From positions 1 to 64,000 of the forward strand of contig JBBCIY010000008.1 in NCBI GenBank assembly GCA_037189645.1: DNA of 64,000 nt, given 5' to 3'. The position numbers and the translations under genes were made by a program. The notes below the pieces were generated by a model, which did no database searches, was not told the origin of the DNA, and saw nothing but the letters and a program-made list of their open reading frames with translations. Origin of the DNA: Taishania sp037189645 (GTDB taxonomy: Bacteria; Bacteroidota; Bacteroidia; Flavobacteriales_D; Crocinitomicaceae). This document shows positions 53,201 to 61,034 of the stretch, one piece after another (positions within the stretch are counted from its first letter, which is position 1; the number at the start of each line of letters is the position of its first letter).

Positions 53201-56200
53201 TACATGCTTATTCCCTGAAAAACACCTATGAGCCGGGCGAAACGATCACGGTTCCGGTTTCGAGTTCTCTGAGCAATCAGTTGATTTTAGCGGAAATCAA
53301 TGTGGACGGGAACATTGTAGAACGCAGGCACCTGCTCCTGAGCAACGACCAGAAAACAGTTTCGTTCAAAGTGGAAGAAAAGCACCGGGGAGGGCTGAGC
53401 ATTCACCTTTCTACTGTGAAATATGGAAAACAATACACCAAAGATTTCCAGTTCACGGTTCCTTACTCCAACAAAGAACTGCAGGTAAGCTTTGAAACCT
53501 TCCGCAATAAATTAATGCCGGGCGAACAGGAAGAATGGCGCCTGCGCATCACGGGGCCGAAAAAAGAAAAAGTTGCTGCTGAAATGCTGCTGACCATGTA
53601 CGACGCCTCCCTGGATGCATTCAAGGGGCACAATTACAGCTTCAATCCGTTCCGCCAGAATTCGTATGCCGGTTACCGTGCTTTCACCGGATTCGGAAAC
53701 AGTTACGGAAGAGCCTACTCCATATATGATGAGTGGTATGCCCCGGGAAATATCGATGCACCTGCATTAAACTGGTTTGGATATGATTCCTACCGTTACC
53801 TTTTCCGTAACAGCATGCCCTCTTATTCTCTTGAAGCAGTCACTATACAGCAAACCCGTGGTGTCTCAGAGAAAAAAGCGGCACTGAAAAAAGAATCACT
53901 GGATTTCGCGGCAGCTCCGATGGAAGAAGCTGAACAAGATGAAGCCGGGAACATATCCTTAGAAGATTCAGAAAATAAAGCTCAGCAGGGAGAAAACGCT
54001 ACCTCTTCCGACGCTCCCGTTCCGTTGCGCAGCAATTTCAATGAAACGGCATTTTTCTTACCGCAACTGAAAACAGACGCGAATGGCGACATCCTGGTAA
54101 CATTTACTGTTCCCGAATCGTTGACAAGCTGGAAAGTACTGGGGCTGGCCCATACGAAAGAACTGGAGTACGCATTGGTTCAAAACGAAGTGGTAACACA
54201 AAAAGAGCTGATGGTGCAAACCAATGCTCCCCGCTTTGTCCGCAGCGGAGATGAAATTGTGCTGACTGCAAAAGTGAGCAACCTCACAGACCAGGTTTTA
54301 AGCGGAACTGCCACGCTTCAGCTGTTTGACGCATTGACCATGCAAGAGGTCAGCTCCGTGTTTGAGCTGCTGGCTTCCAACCAGGCATTTGCGGCAGAAG
54401 CACAGCAAAGCACAGTTGTTTCCTGGAAGATCAAAGCATCTGAAAATACTAGCAGCCTGGTAATCCGGGTAATGGCAAAAGCCGCCAATCACACCGACGG
54501 GGAAGAACTCACCGTTCCTGTTCTGACGGACAAAGTATTGGTAACGGAATCCATGCCGATGACCAATAACGGAAAAGGTACGAAAGATTTCATCTTTGAA
54601 AAATTGTTCAACAGCAAAGAATCTGAAACCTTAAAACACCATTCGGTTACCCTGGAATATACCTCCAACCCGGCATGGTATGTGATCCAGGCATTACCGT
54701 ATATGATGGAATACCCATATGACTGTTCCGAACAGATCTTTACACGTTTTTATGCAAACTCTATTGCCAGCAACATTGTTCGTTCTTCTCCGAAAATAAA
54801 AGAGGTGTTCGAACAATGGAAAAACAGCAGTCCGGACGCGTTTTTATCCAACCTGGAAAAAAACCAGCAGCTGAAATCCGTTATCCTGGAAGAAACGCCA
54901 TGGGTACTGGATGCAAAAGACGAATCAGAACGTAAAAAACGGATCGCCCTGCTGTTCGATTTCAACAAAATGGACAATGATCTGGCGAAAAACCTCAACC
55001 AGCTGAAAGAAGCGCAGGTAAGCAACGGAGGTTTCCCATGGTTCCCCGGAATGCGTGAAAGCCAGTATGTAACGCAATACATCGTCAGCGGAATGGGGCA
55101 TTTGAGCCAACTGAACATCGCTTCTGTAAAAGAAAGCAAAGATGTCAGGCAGATGATCCAAAAAGCCGTGAAATACCTGGATGCACGCATGCTGGACGAA
55201 TACAATGATCTGAAGAAACGAAAATTGCTCACGAACGATTATTTCATTTCCCACTACCAGATCCAATACCTGTATGCACGTTCGTTCTTCAACGATATCA
55301 AATTCTCTTCCAGCGAAGAAGAAGCCTTTAAATTCTTTAAAGAAAATGCGGAAAAACACTGGCTGAAACTCAATCTGAACAACCAGACCATGTTTGCATT
55401 GACCTCTTACCGGAATGGTAATACGGTTCTCGCGGAAAAGATCATGAATTCCATTACAGAGCGTTCCATTACCACGGAAGAGATGGGAATGTACTGGAAA
55501 GAGAACGAAAGAGGATATTACTGGTACCAGGCACCGATTGAGACACAATCACTGATCATTGAGGCATTGCACACCATCAGGAAAGACCAGAAGTCCATCA
55601 ACAATGCGAAGATCTGGCTGCTCCGCAATAAGCAGACAAGCGACTGGAAAACAACGACAGCTACTGCAAATGCATGCTATGCTTTGTTGATCGGCGGAAA
55701 TTCCTTCACGGAGCAGAGCGGAAATGTGAAGATTGAAATCAACGGGAAGGAGATCAAGCCGGAAGATTTCGGCTCACAGGCAGAAGCAGGTACAGGTTAC
55801 TTCCAGGCGACATGGACAGGAAAAGAAATTTCCTCCGACCTCGGGAAAGTAAAAGTGACCCGCAACGATGACGGCTTCAGCTGGGGGGCGATGTACTGGC
55901 AGTATTTTGAATCAATGGACAAAGTCACAAGCGCGGAAACAAACCTGAAGCTGAAAAAGCAGCTGTTCGTTGTGCGCCAGACCTCATCCGGGGAAGTCAT
56001 TGTACCTGTAAAAGACGGAGAGAAAGTAAAGCGGGGAGAAAAAATCCGGGTTCGCATCGAATTATCCACCGACAGGAATATGGAATTCGTTCACATGAAA
56101 GATTTCCGCGCAGCGGGATTCGAACCGGTAAATGTGTTGTCGAGCTACAAATGGAAAGGAGGTCTGGGCTATTACGAAAACACACGTGATGTTGCCACTC

Positions 56201-56361
56201 ATTTCTTCTTCGACTACTTGCCGAAAGGGAATCATGTGTTTGAATACGATCTGCGCGTAAGCCATAGCGGGGACTTCTCCAATGGATTTGCGACGATCCA
56301 ATGCATGTATGCACCGGAATTTACGTCGCACTCCAACGGCGTAAGGGTGAAAGTAGAATAA
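50239..56361 (+). CDS. Giant alpha-2-macroglobulin family lipoprotein
   Basis: The 2040-residue protein has a lipobox (LSGGC, Cys24). The middle holds MG-type domains (about 620-760: DRSIYRPGQTVHFKGI, TGLTGQMRL, VEEYKRPTFKTEF), and the alpha-2-macroglobulin domain is near 1265-1360 (LRSNFNETAFFLPQLKTDAN, FTVPESLTSWKVLGLAHT). The motif PYDCSEQ places Cys1496 and Gln1499 as a CxEQ thioester pair, followed by the alpha-alpha toroid (about 1490-1830). It probably traps proteases in the periplasm or at the surface. No penicillin-binding protein 1c partner is next to it. Confidence 0.93.
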   Translation: MDMNRIFNKLAIVMVSFFLLSGGCDEKDQSQTTADTTQSEQTKTMSRSFEFSSYEDSWKKVDSLENEGLPKSALEIVNTIMEKAQKEQNQPMQVKALMYQLKFSRELEENEFTLALNRIDELRKTNVEPLRQIMASIKGDMLWSYMENNRYQFYNRSTTQAFDLGDVSTWDLKTLVDESGKLFMESLENKEQLQQISLKDYSYILADASEDAYLTAPTVFDFLAHRALNHFRNEETGITRPAAKFSVNDKRYFGTDAEFLSIPTQTEDTLSQHLYYVKTMQELVRFHSNSGHTTAKMRNELERLAFSHQTSTIDSRTEDYKNALLRMQKDYAAYPIAGEVNASLAMLYTELGNAAQPSHPYYQLLKTAHELCEETIRKYPSTYGANRCAVIKKGIEQKTLGGNTERYNSSGKPILVQTSFKNLDSVHVVIYQAKEDEETTYYYNLKERLKGLKVISSRKIALPKSDDFHEHTTEFALESLTHGNYLLLLSTDPSNLEEGKALHWASDIQVTDMAYSLRSLGDKQSGLQVTNRHTGEAITQATVKVYESQYNYSSRKYVKKLLGSYKTDNNGWATIPHGDNRYGKSIEVTNGKDKLTSGADLYTYDNKVSTVVTDHLFTDRSIYRPGQTVHFKGIRLETLNKSSKIAPNKNVKVTLKDVNFQDVATLNLTSNEYGSYSGSFRLPSTGLTGQMRLQTEHGTISFSVEEYKRPTFKTEFAKSTDTYKLGESIKVEGNAVAYAGNAVDNATVKYIVKRGIYLPYWRAYYLRIAPIFKSEVIISEGTVTTDEKGKFTIRFNAEKDPTHHSAYTYTYIIEADVTDLNGETRSATKHITVGESAVQLNVSVQESLDKSKNNTLSVNTTNSDGQAVSAQGTIVISRLKPIEKVTRSRSWSVPDQPLLSETEFSQLFPYLEYKPVENIARAVEQEVGKLSFDTEKSTSVPLNTSNWKTGDYKIETTTKDKNGVEVKDVQFVTLTDANATQAPFASVLHAYSLKNTYEPGETITVPVSSSLSNQLILAEINVDGNIVERRHLLLSNDQKTVSFKVEEKHRGGLSIHLSTVKYGKQYTKDFQFTVPYSNKELQVSFETFRNKLMPGEQEEWRLRITGPKKEKVAAEMLLTMYDASLDAFKGHNYSFNPFRQNSYAGYRAFTGFGNSYGRAYSIYDEWYAPGNIDAPALNWFGYDSYRYLFRNSMPSYSLEAVTIQQTRGVSEKKAALKKESLDFAAAPMEEAEQDEAGNISLEDSENKAQQGENATSSDAPVPLRSNFNETAFFLPQLKTDANGDILVTFTVPESLTSWKVLGLAHTKELEYALVQNEVVTQKELMVQTNAPRFVRSGDEIVLTAKVSNLTDQVLSGTATLQLFDALTMQEVSSVFELLASNQAFAAEAQQSTVVSWKIKASENTSSLVIRVMAKAANHTDGEELTVPVLTDKVLVTESMPMTNNGKGTKDFIFEKLFNSKESETLKHHSVTLEYTSNPAWYVIQALPYMMEYPYDCSEQIFTRFYANSIASNIVRSSPKIKEVFEQWKNSSPDAFLSNLEKNQQLKSVILEETPWVLDAKDESERKKRIALLFDFNKMDNDLAKNLNQLKEAQVSNGGFPWFPGMRESQYVTQYIVSGMGHLSQLNIASVKESKDVRQMIQKAVKYLDARMLDEYNDLKKRKLLTNDYFISHYQIQYLYARSFFNDIKFSSSEEEAFKFFKENAEKHWLKLNLNNQTMFALTSYRNGNTVLAEKIMNSITERSITTEEMGMYWKENERGYYWYQAPIETQSLIIEALHTIRKDQKSINNAKIWLLRNKQTSDWKTTTATANACYALLIGGNSFTEQSGNVKIEINGKEIKPEDFGSQAEAGTGYFQATWTGKEISSDLGKVKVTRNDDGFSWGAMYWQYFESMDKVTSAETNLKLKKQLFVVRQTSSGEVIVPVKDGEKVKRGEKIRVRIELSTDRNMEFVHMKDFRAAGFEPVNVLSSYKWKGGLGYYENTRDVATHFFFDYLPKGNHVFEYDLRVSHSGDFSNGFATIQCMYAPEFTSHSNGVRVKVE

Positions 56362-56384
56362 ATTTAGGCGTATTGTAACTCCCG

Positions 56385-56422
56385 GCAGCAGGAACCATGA
56401 CACGGTTCCTGCTGCTTTTTTT
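56385..56422 (+). terminator. Rho-independent terminator
   Basis: GCAGCAGGAACC (56385-56396) pairs perfectly with GGTTCCTGCTGC (56404-56415), followed by seven T. It ends the macroglobulin gene. Confidence 0.92.
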
Positions 56423-56497
56423 CAGCCATAGCGTACTATAACGATTTTGCGATGCAACATACTTTCCGGATCTGCACTGACATCACCATTGACAAGA

Positions 56498-56534
56498 GCA
56501 ATGTGCAATTGTCAATTATAAAATTGTACATTGC
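56498..56534. repeat. Intergenic inverted repeat
   Basis: GCAATGTGCAATT (56498-56510) pairs with AATTGTACATTGC (56522-56534), with one mismatch and an 11-base loop. The gap 56362-56691 otherwise holds only the terminator and AT-rich upstream DNA of the ankyrin gene. Confidence 0.5.
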
Positions 56535-56691
56535 GTACTCCCTTACTATTCCATACCCTTTTTATGGTATTCTTCCCTGTTAAATTGATTTTTGACAGAG
56601 GATTCTACATGCCTTCGGCATAAATTTTGTTATTTTGCAGGCAATTTAGAACGATTTTAAATTGATGCACTTATAAATTACAAAAATCGAT

Positions 56692-58200
56692 ATGTTTATA
56701 GTTCAGTTCTCCAAAGCTATTTGTGCCGCAACAGTTGTATTCTCAGCTGCTTCTTTCTCATTCGCACAAAAGAAAAACGATTTGTTAGACCGGAATTTCT
56801 GGAAAGAAAAGCCTTCACTGGATATCGTAAAGAAAAAAATTTCCGAAGGACATGATCCCGTTGCTTTTGACGTCAATCAATTTGACGCAACGACACTGGC
56901 GATCAATACAAAAGCTCCCAACAATGTGATCATGCACTTGCTGAGCATCAAAGGGAACGACCCGAATAAGATTACGCACGACGGACGTACCTACATGTTC
57001 TGGGCAGCCTGGCAGGGAAACATGGAAGTAATGGAATACCTCGTAAAAAACAAGACCAATCTGAAGCACCTGGATGAAAAAGGGAGTTCTATCATGGTAT
57101 TTGCCGCGCTGAACGGTCAGAAAGATCCAAAGATATATGATTACCTCATCAAGAACGGAGCGGACATTACTGCTGAAAAAAGCAAAGGAGGTGCAAACGT
57201 GCTCCTGCTGGCAAGCCCGTTCCTCAGCTCACTGAATGAAACAAACTACTTTACCTCAAAAGGATTGGACATCAAATCCACAGACGACAAAGGATACAAT
57301 ATCTTCGCCTATGCTTCAAAACATGGAAATACTGCGTTTCTGGATGAGCTGATAAAAGCAGGAATTGATCCGAAAGCGGTTGCAAAAGACGGTGGAAACG
57401 CATTCATACTGGCAACCCAGGCATCCCGCTACCACACCAACGACCTGAAGTTTTACCAGTACCTGGAAAGCCTTGGAATTAATCCCAACACATCAACGAA
57501 TTCAGGAGCCAATCCGCTTCACAACCTTGCACGGACAAAGGACGGAGCGATCGTTGATTACTTTATTTCAAAAGGTGTAGATGTGAACCAGCCTAATGCG
57601 GACGGGAACACGCCGTTGATGCTTGCGGCTTACGGTCAGCAGGACCTGAATATTTTCAATAAATTCTTCGAAAAAGGACAAAAGCTGAATCATCAGAACA
57701 ACGAAGGGCAAACCGCACTGACCTACGCGATCATGGGAAATACGACGAAAGTCGGCCTGCTGCTGATCGGAGGAGGAGCTTCCGGGGCTGTCAAAGACAA
57801 GGAAGGTAATAATATGAGCTATTACCTGATCAGCAACTACAGGAACAAACAGGATTACAGCGACAAGCTGAAAATGCTCTTTACATTCGGATTTAGCCAC
57901 AACCAGTTACAGGCCAACGGAAACACGCTGTATCATGTCGCTGTACGTTTTAAAAATACAGAAGTGATCAGGGAAATTTCCTCCGACAAACGAATTGATA
58001 TCAATGCATTGAACAAAGACGGGCTGTCTCCGCTGCACCTGGCAGCTTCCTCAGACGAGGATGGTTCCCTGCTGAAATTGCTGATCGAACTGGGAGCTGA
58101 CAAAACCGCTTTGACAGAATTCGGAGAATCCGTATATGAACTGGCATCCGAGAATGAACTGCTGGAAGCAAACAACATTGATTTAAGTTTCTTAAAATAA
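56692..58200 (+). CDS. Exported ankyrin-repeat protein
   Basis: The 502-residue protein has a signal peptide (ending SFSFAQ, residue 26) and about ten ankyrin repeats with the usual DGRTYMFWAAWQGNMEVMEY, DGNTPLMLAAYGQQDLNIFN, DGLSPLHLAASSDEDGSLLK. It is a periplasmic protein-binding scaffold. It lies 7 bp before the DUF2271 gene and so is part of the flavin/redox operon. Confidence 0.88.
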   Translation: MFIVQFSKAICAATVVFSAASFSFAQKKNDLLDRNFWKEKPSLDIVKKKISEGHDPVAFDVNQFDATTLAINTKAPNNVIMHLLSIKGNDPNKITHDGRTYMFWAAWQGNMEVMEYLVKNKTNLKHLDEKGSSIMVFAALNGQKDPKIYDYLIKNGADITAEKSKGGANVLLLASPFLSSLNETNYFTSKGLDIKSTDDKGYNIFAYASKHGNTAFLDELIKAGIDPKAVAKDGGNAFILATQASRYHTNDLKFYQYLESLGINPNTSTNSGANPLHNLARTKDGAIVDYFISKGVDVNQPNADGNTPLMLAAYGQQDLNIFNKFFEKGQKLNHQNNEGQTALTYAIMGNTTKVGLLLIGGGASGAVKDKEGNNMSYYLISNYRNKQDYSDKLKMLFTFGFSHNQLQANGNTLYHVAVRFKNTEVIREISSDKRIDINALNKDGLSPLHLAASSDEDGSLLKLLIELGADKTALTEFGESVYELASENELLEANNIDLSFLK

Positions 58201-58207
58201 ACACACC

Positions 58208-58702
58208 ATGAAAAGACTTTTCAAGATTGGAAAATTAAGCACCATCGCATTATTCACTGTTATCGGGCTGGCATTCAATTCAAGCGAAAGCGATGTAAAA
58301 TACAAATGTATGATCCAGATGGTAAACTACATCGGTGAAAACGCATACGTCGTTGTATCATTGATAAAACCTGACGGTTCTTATGACAAAACGCTCTACG
58401 TTGCGGGAAAGGACGATGAGTGGTACCACGACATCATCAAATGGTGGGGTCATCAGAAGACAGCAAAGGACAAGCTGGATGGGATCACAGGTTCCTCCAT
58501 TGCCGGCGGACAGAGAAGCATCGCACTGATCAAGGTTCCTGCCACAAAGATCGATAAAGGATACAAACTCCGTTTTGAATCTGCTGTGGAAGGACAGACC
58601 TATCACGCGAAAGACATCGAAATGGACCTCACAACAGCAACTATTAACCAGAAAATCGAAGGAAAAGGCTATATTCGCTACGTCCGACTGATCCCGGGAT
58701 AA
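58208..58702 (+). CDS. DUF2271 protein, candidate flavinylated periplasmic carrier
   Basis: The 164-residue protein has a signal peptide and a DUF2271 domain (WYHDIIKWWGHQ through RSIALIKVPATKIDKGY). The segment DGITGSS (Asp91 to Ser97) resembles the ApbE flavinylation site Dxx(S/T)GA(S/T), with Ser in place of the usual Ala. If real, FMN would be attached at Ser97. I recall that DUF2271 has been linked to extracytosolic flavinylation. The gene is followed by a PepSY-flavoreductase gene, the expected electron donor. No apbE is in the window. Confidence 0.65.
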   Translation: MKRLFKIGKLSTIALFTVIGLAFNSSESDVKYKCMIQMVNYIGENAYVVVSLIKPDGSYDKTLYVAGKDDEWYHDIIKWWGHQKTAKDKLDGITGSSIAGGQRSIALIKVPATKIDKGYKLRFESAVEGQTYHAKDIEMDLTTATINQKIEGKGYIRYVRLIPG

Positions 58703-58714
58703 TAATTGCTCAAT

Positions 58715-60901
58715 ATGACACGTTCTATCTGGAGATTGAGCCACCTTTCATTGGCATTGGTGGCTTCGCTGTTTTTGATACTTGCTTCTGTCAGCGGGAT
58801 TTTTCTTGCTTACGAACCCATTCAAAACACTGCCAGATCCAATTTTTCACCCGGATGGGACGCTACACCACTGGCATCTTCCATCGATTCCCTGCGGTCA
58901 AGGTACCTGGAGGTTACCACTGTGGAAAAGGACGCGAATGGTTTTTACAACGCGTCCGTTCTGACAGAAGAAGGTGAATTTGAAACCTTCCGTATCAATC
59001 CTGAAACGGGGGAAAAATCCGGGGAGATTACAAAACAGTCTGAATTTTACGAATGGATGACAAGCTTCCACCGTTCCCTGTTTTTAGATACGCTGGGACG
59101 ATTTTTTGTCGGGCTGACGGCTGTGATCCTGTTTTTTATCGCTGTTTCGGGAATGATCCTGGTCATTCAGCGGACAAAATCCCTCCGGGCACTGTTCGAC
59201 AAGGTTGAAAAGACACTGGCTGTCCGGTTCTACCACATTGTTTTCGGGCGACTGGCTTTTATCCCGATTGTGATCATTTCACTCACAGGAGGCTATTTGT
59301 TCCTGCAACGTTTTGAAATCATCAAAGCCCGGGAAACACCTCCTTTGACCGTAGATTATGACAATCCGCCGAAGAACCCGGAACAACTGGATTTTTCAAC
59401 GCTGACGATGGGTGAGATCAAAAAGATCGAATTTCCGTTCTCTCCCGACGAAGAAGATTACTACATCATTCAAACGAACGAACGGGAAATCGCTGTTCAC
59501 CAGTACGATTATACCATCCTTGCCCAGGTGGATTACCCAACGACAACGATCTTATCCAACCTCAGCCTGGACCTGCATACCGGGAGGACCAGCAACTGGT
59601 GGGCGACCATACTGGGAATCGCCTGCCTGAGCATCCTGTATTTCATCTATTCCGGTTTCAAAATGGCCATTCTCAGCTTAAGAGGCAAAACAAAAAACAA
59701 ATTCAAGCTGGATGAAAGTGAGATTTTAATCCTGACCGGAAGTGAAACAGGAAACACACTCGCCTACGCAAAGCTGGTTTATCAGCATCTGGTACAGCAG
59801 GGACATAAAGTATTCCTGTCGGAACTGAACACCTACAAGCCGTCAGATTCCATCCGCCAGCTCATCATCTTTACCTCCACTTACGGAACAGGAGATGCGC
59901 CGGCCAATGCTTCAAAATTTATCCAAAAGTGGAAAGCGCACCCGTTGAAACAGGAGATCAAGTACTCCATTGTCGGGTTCGGTTCGCTCGCCTACCCTGA
60001 TTTCTGTAAGTTTGCACTGGACCTGGAACACGAGCTGAGCCGTTTTCCGAATGCGAAAGCGCTGATCCCGCTGGTAAAAATTCACAACCAGTCCTACCAC
60101 TCGCTAAAAACATGGGCGACTGACTGGAACACTGCCTCCGGCTACCCGTTGGAACTTCCTGCAGGTATCCAGTCGAAAAAGCTCCCGTTGAAGCCATTCC
60201 TCCTGGAAAAAAAGCAAACTGTCAGCGACCAGGGCAACAAAACCTTTACACTTCACCTGAAATCAAAACAGGGCGTTTCATTCCGGTCAGGAGATCTGCT
60301 GGCGGTCTATCCTCCGGAGGATCCGTATGAACGCTTTTACTCCATCGGCAAGATCAGTAACGACGAATTGATCATCAGCGTTAAAAAGCATGCATTCGGA
60401 AATTGTTCCAATTACCTGGATCAACTGGATTTAAACACAACCATTGAGGCAGCTGTCAAAGTCAACAAAGATTTTCATTACAATCCCTCCAGACCCGCGG
60501 TTTTGATCGGGAACGGAACCGGGATGGGGCCATTCCTGGGGATGGTCGCCGAGAACAGGAACAAAAAACCAATGCATTTGTATTGGGGAGGACGCACCAG
60601 GCAATCGTATTCGCTGTACGAACATCATCTCCAAGGATTTTCCGGTGACGGAACATTAATCTCGTTAAACCTTGCATTCTCACGCGAAACAGGACAAAAG
60701 AACTACGTCGGCGACCTGATAAAACGAGACGGGCAGCAAGTAGCCGGATTATTAAAGAAAGGAGCTGTTGTCTATATCTGCGGTTCACTGGCAATGCAGC
60801 AGGATGTACTGGATGAGCTGGAACAGGCGTGCAGAACGTTTGCAAAAAAATCCCTGAATCATTTCCAGAAACGGGGGCAGGTAAAAATGGATTGTTACTG
60901 A
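58715..60901 (+). CDS. PepSY-TM/flavodoxin/FNR fusion reductase
   Basis: ATG 58715 is preferred over a TTG three codons earlier. The 728-residue protein has an N-terminal PepSY_TM region with four helices (about 12-32, 137-160, 186-205, 300-320). A flavodoxin domain follows (about 340-475: ILTGSETGNTLAYAKLVYQH, TSTYGTGDAPANASKFI), then FAD- and NADP-binding reductase domains (about 495-728: YERFYSIGKI, LIGNGTGMGPFLGMVAE, YICGSLAMQQDVLDEL). Electrons should pass from NADPH through FAD/FMN across the membrane to a periplasmic acceptor, possibly the DUF2271 protein. Confidence 0.88.
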   Translation: MTRSIWRLSHLSLALVASLFLILASVSGIFLAYEPIQNTARSNFSPGWDATPLASSIDSLRSRYLEVTTVEKDANGFYNASVLTEEGEFETFRINPETGEKSGEITKQSEFYEWMTSFHRSLFLDTLGRFFVGLTAVILFFIAVSGMILVIQRTKSLRALFDKVEKTLAVRFYHIVFGRLAFIPIVIISLTGGYLFLQRFEIIKARETPPLTVDYDNPPKNPEQLDFSTLTMGEIKKIEFPFSPDEEDYYIIQTNEREIAVHQYDYTILAQVDYPTTTILSNLSLDLHTGRTSNWWATILGIACLSILYFIYSGFKMAILSLRGKTKNKFKLDESEILILTGSETGNTLAYAKLVYQHLVQQGHKVFLSELNTYKPSDSIRQLIIFTSTYGTGDAPANASKFIQKWKAHPLKQEIKYSIVGFGSLAYPDFCKFALDLEHELSRFPNAKALIPLVKIHNQSYHSLKTWATDWNTASGYPLELPAGIQSKKLPLKPFLLEKKQTVSDQGNKTFTLHLKSKQGVSFRSGDLLAVYPPEDPYERFYSIGKISNDELIISVKKHAFGNCSNYLDQLDLNTTIEAAVKVNKDFHYNPSRPAVLIGNGTGMGPFLGMVAENRNKKPMHLYWGGRTRQSYSLYEHHLQGFSGDGTLISLNLAFSRETGQKNYVGDLIKRDGQQVAGLLKKGAVVYICGSLAMQQDVLDELEQACRTFAKKSLNHFQKRGQVKMDCY

Positions 60902-61034
60902 TCAATTTCAACAATCGCTGCTCTGAACAATGCCCATCCTGGAAATTCCCCGGTCATTTCCCTGCATTTTGATTGTTCTGTTTGCTTAAAAACTAAAAAA
61001 TGATTAGCATTACACTCATAAAATCGTTGAAAAT

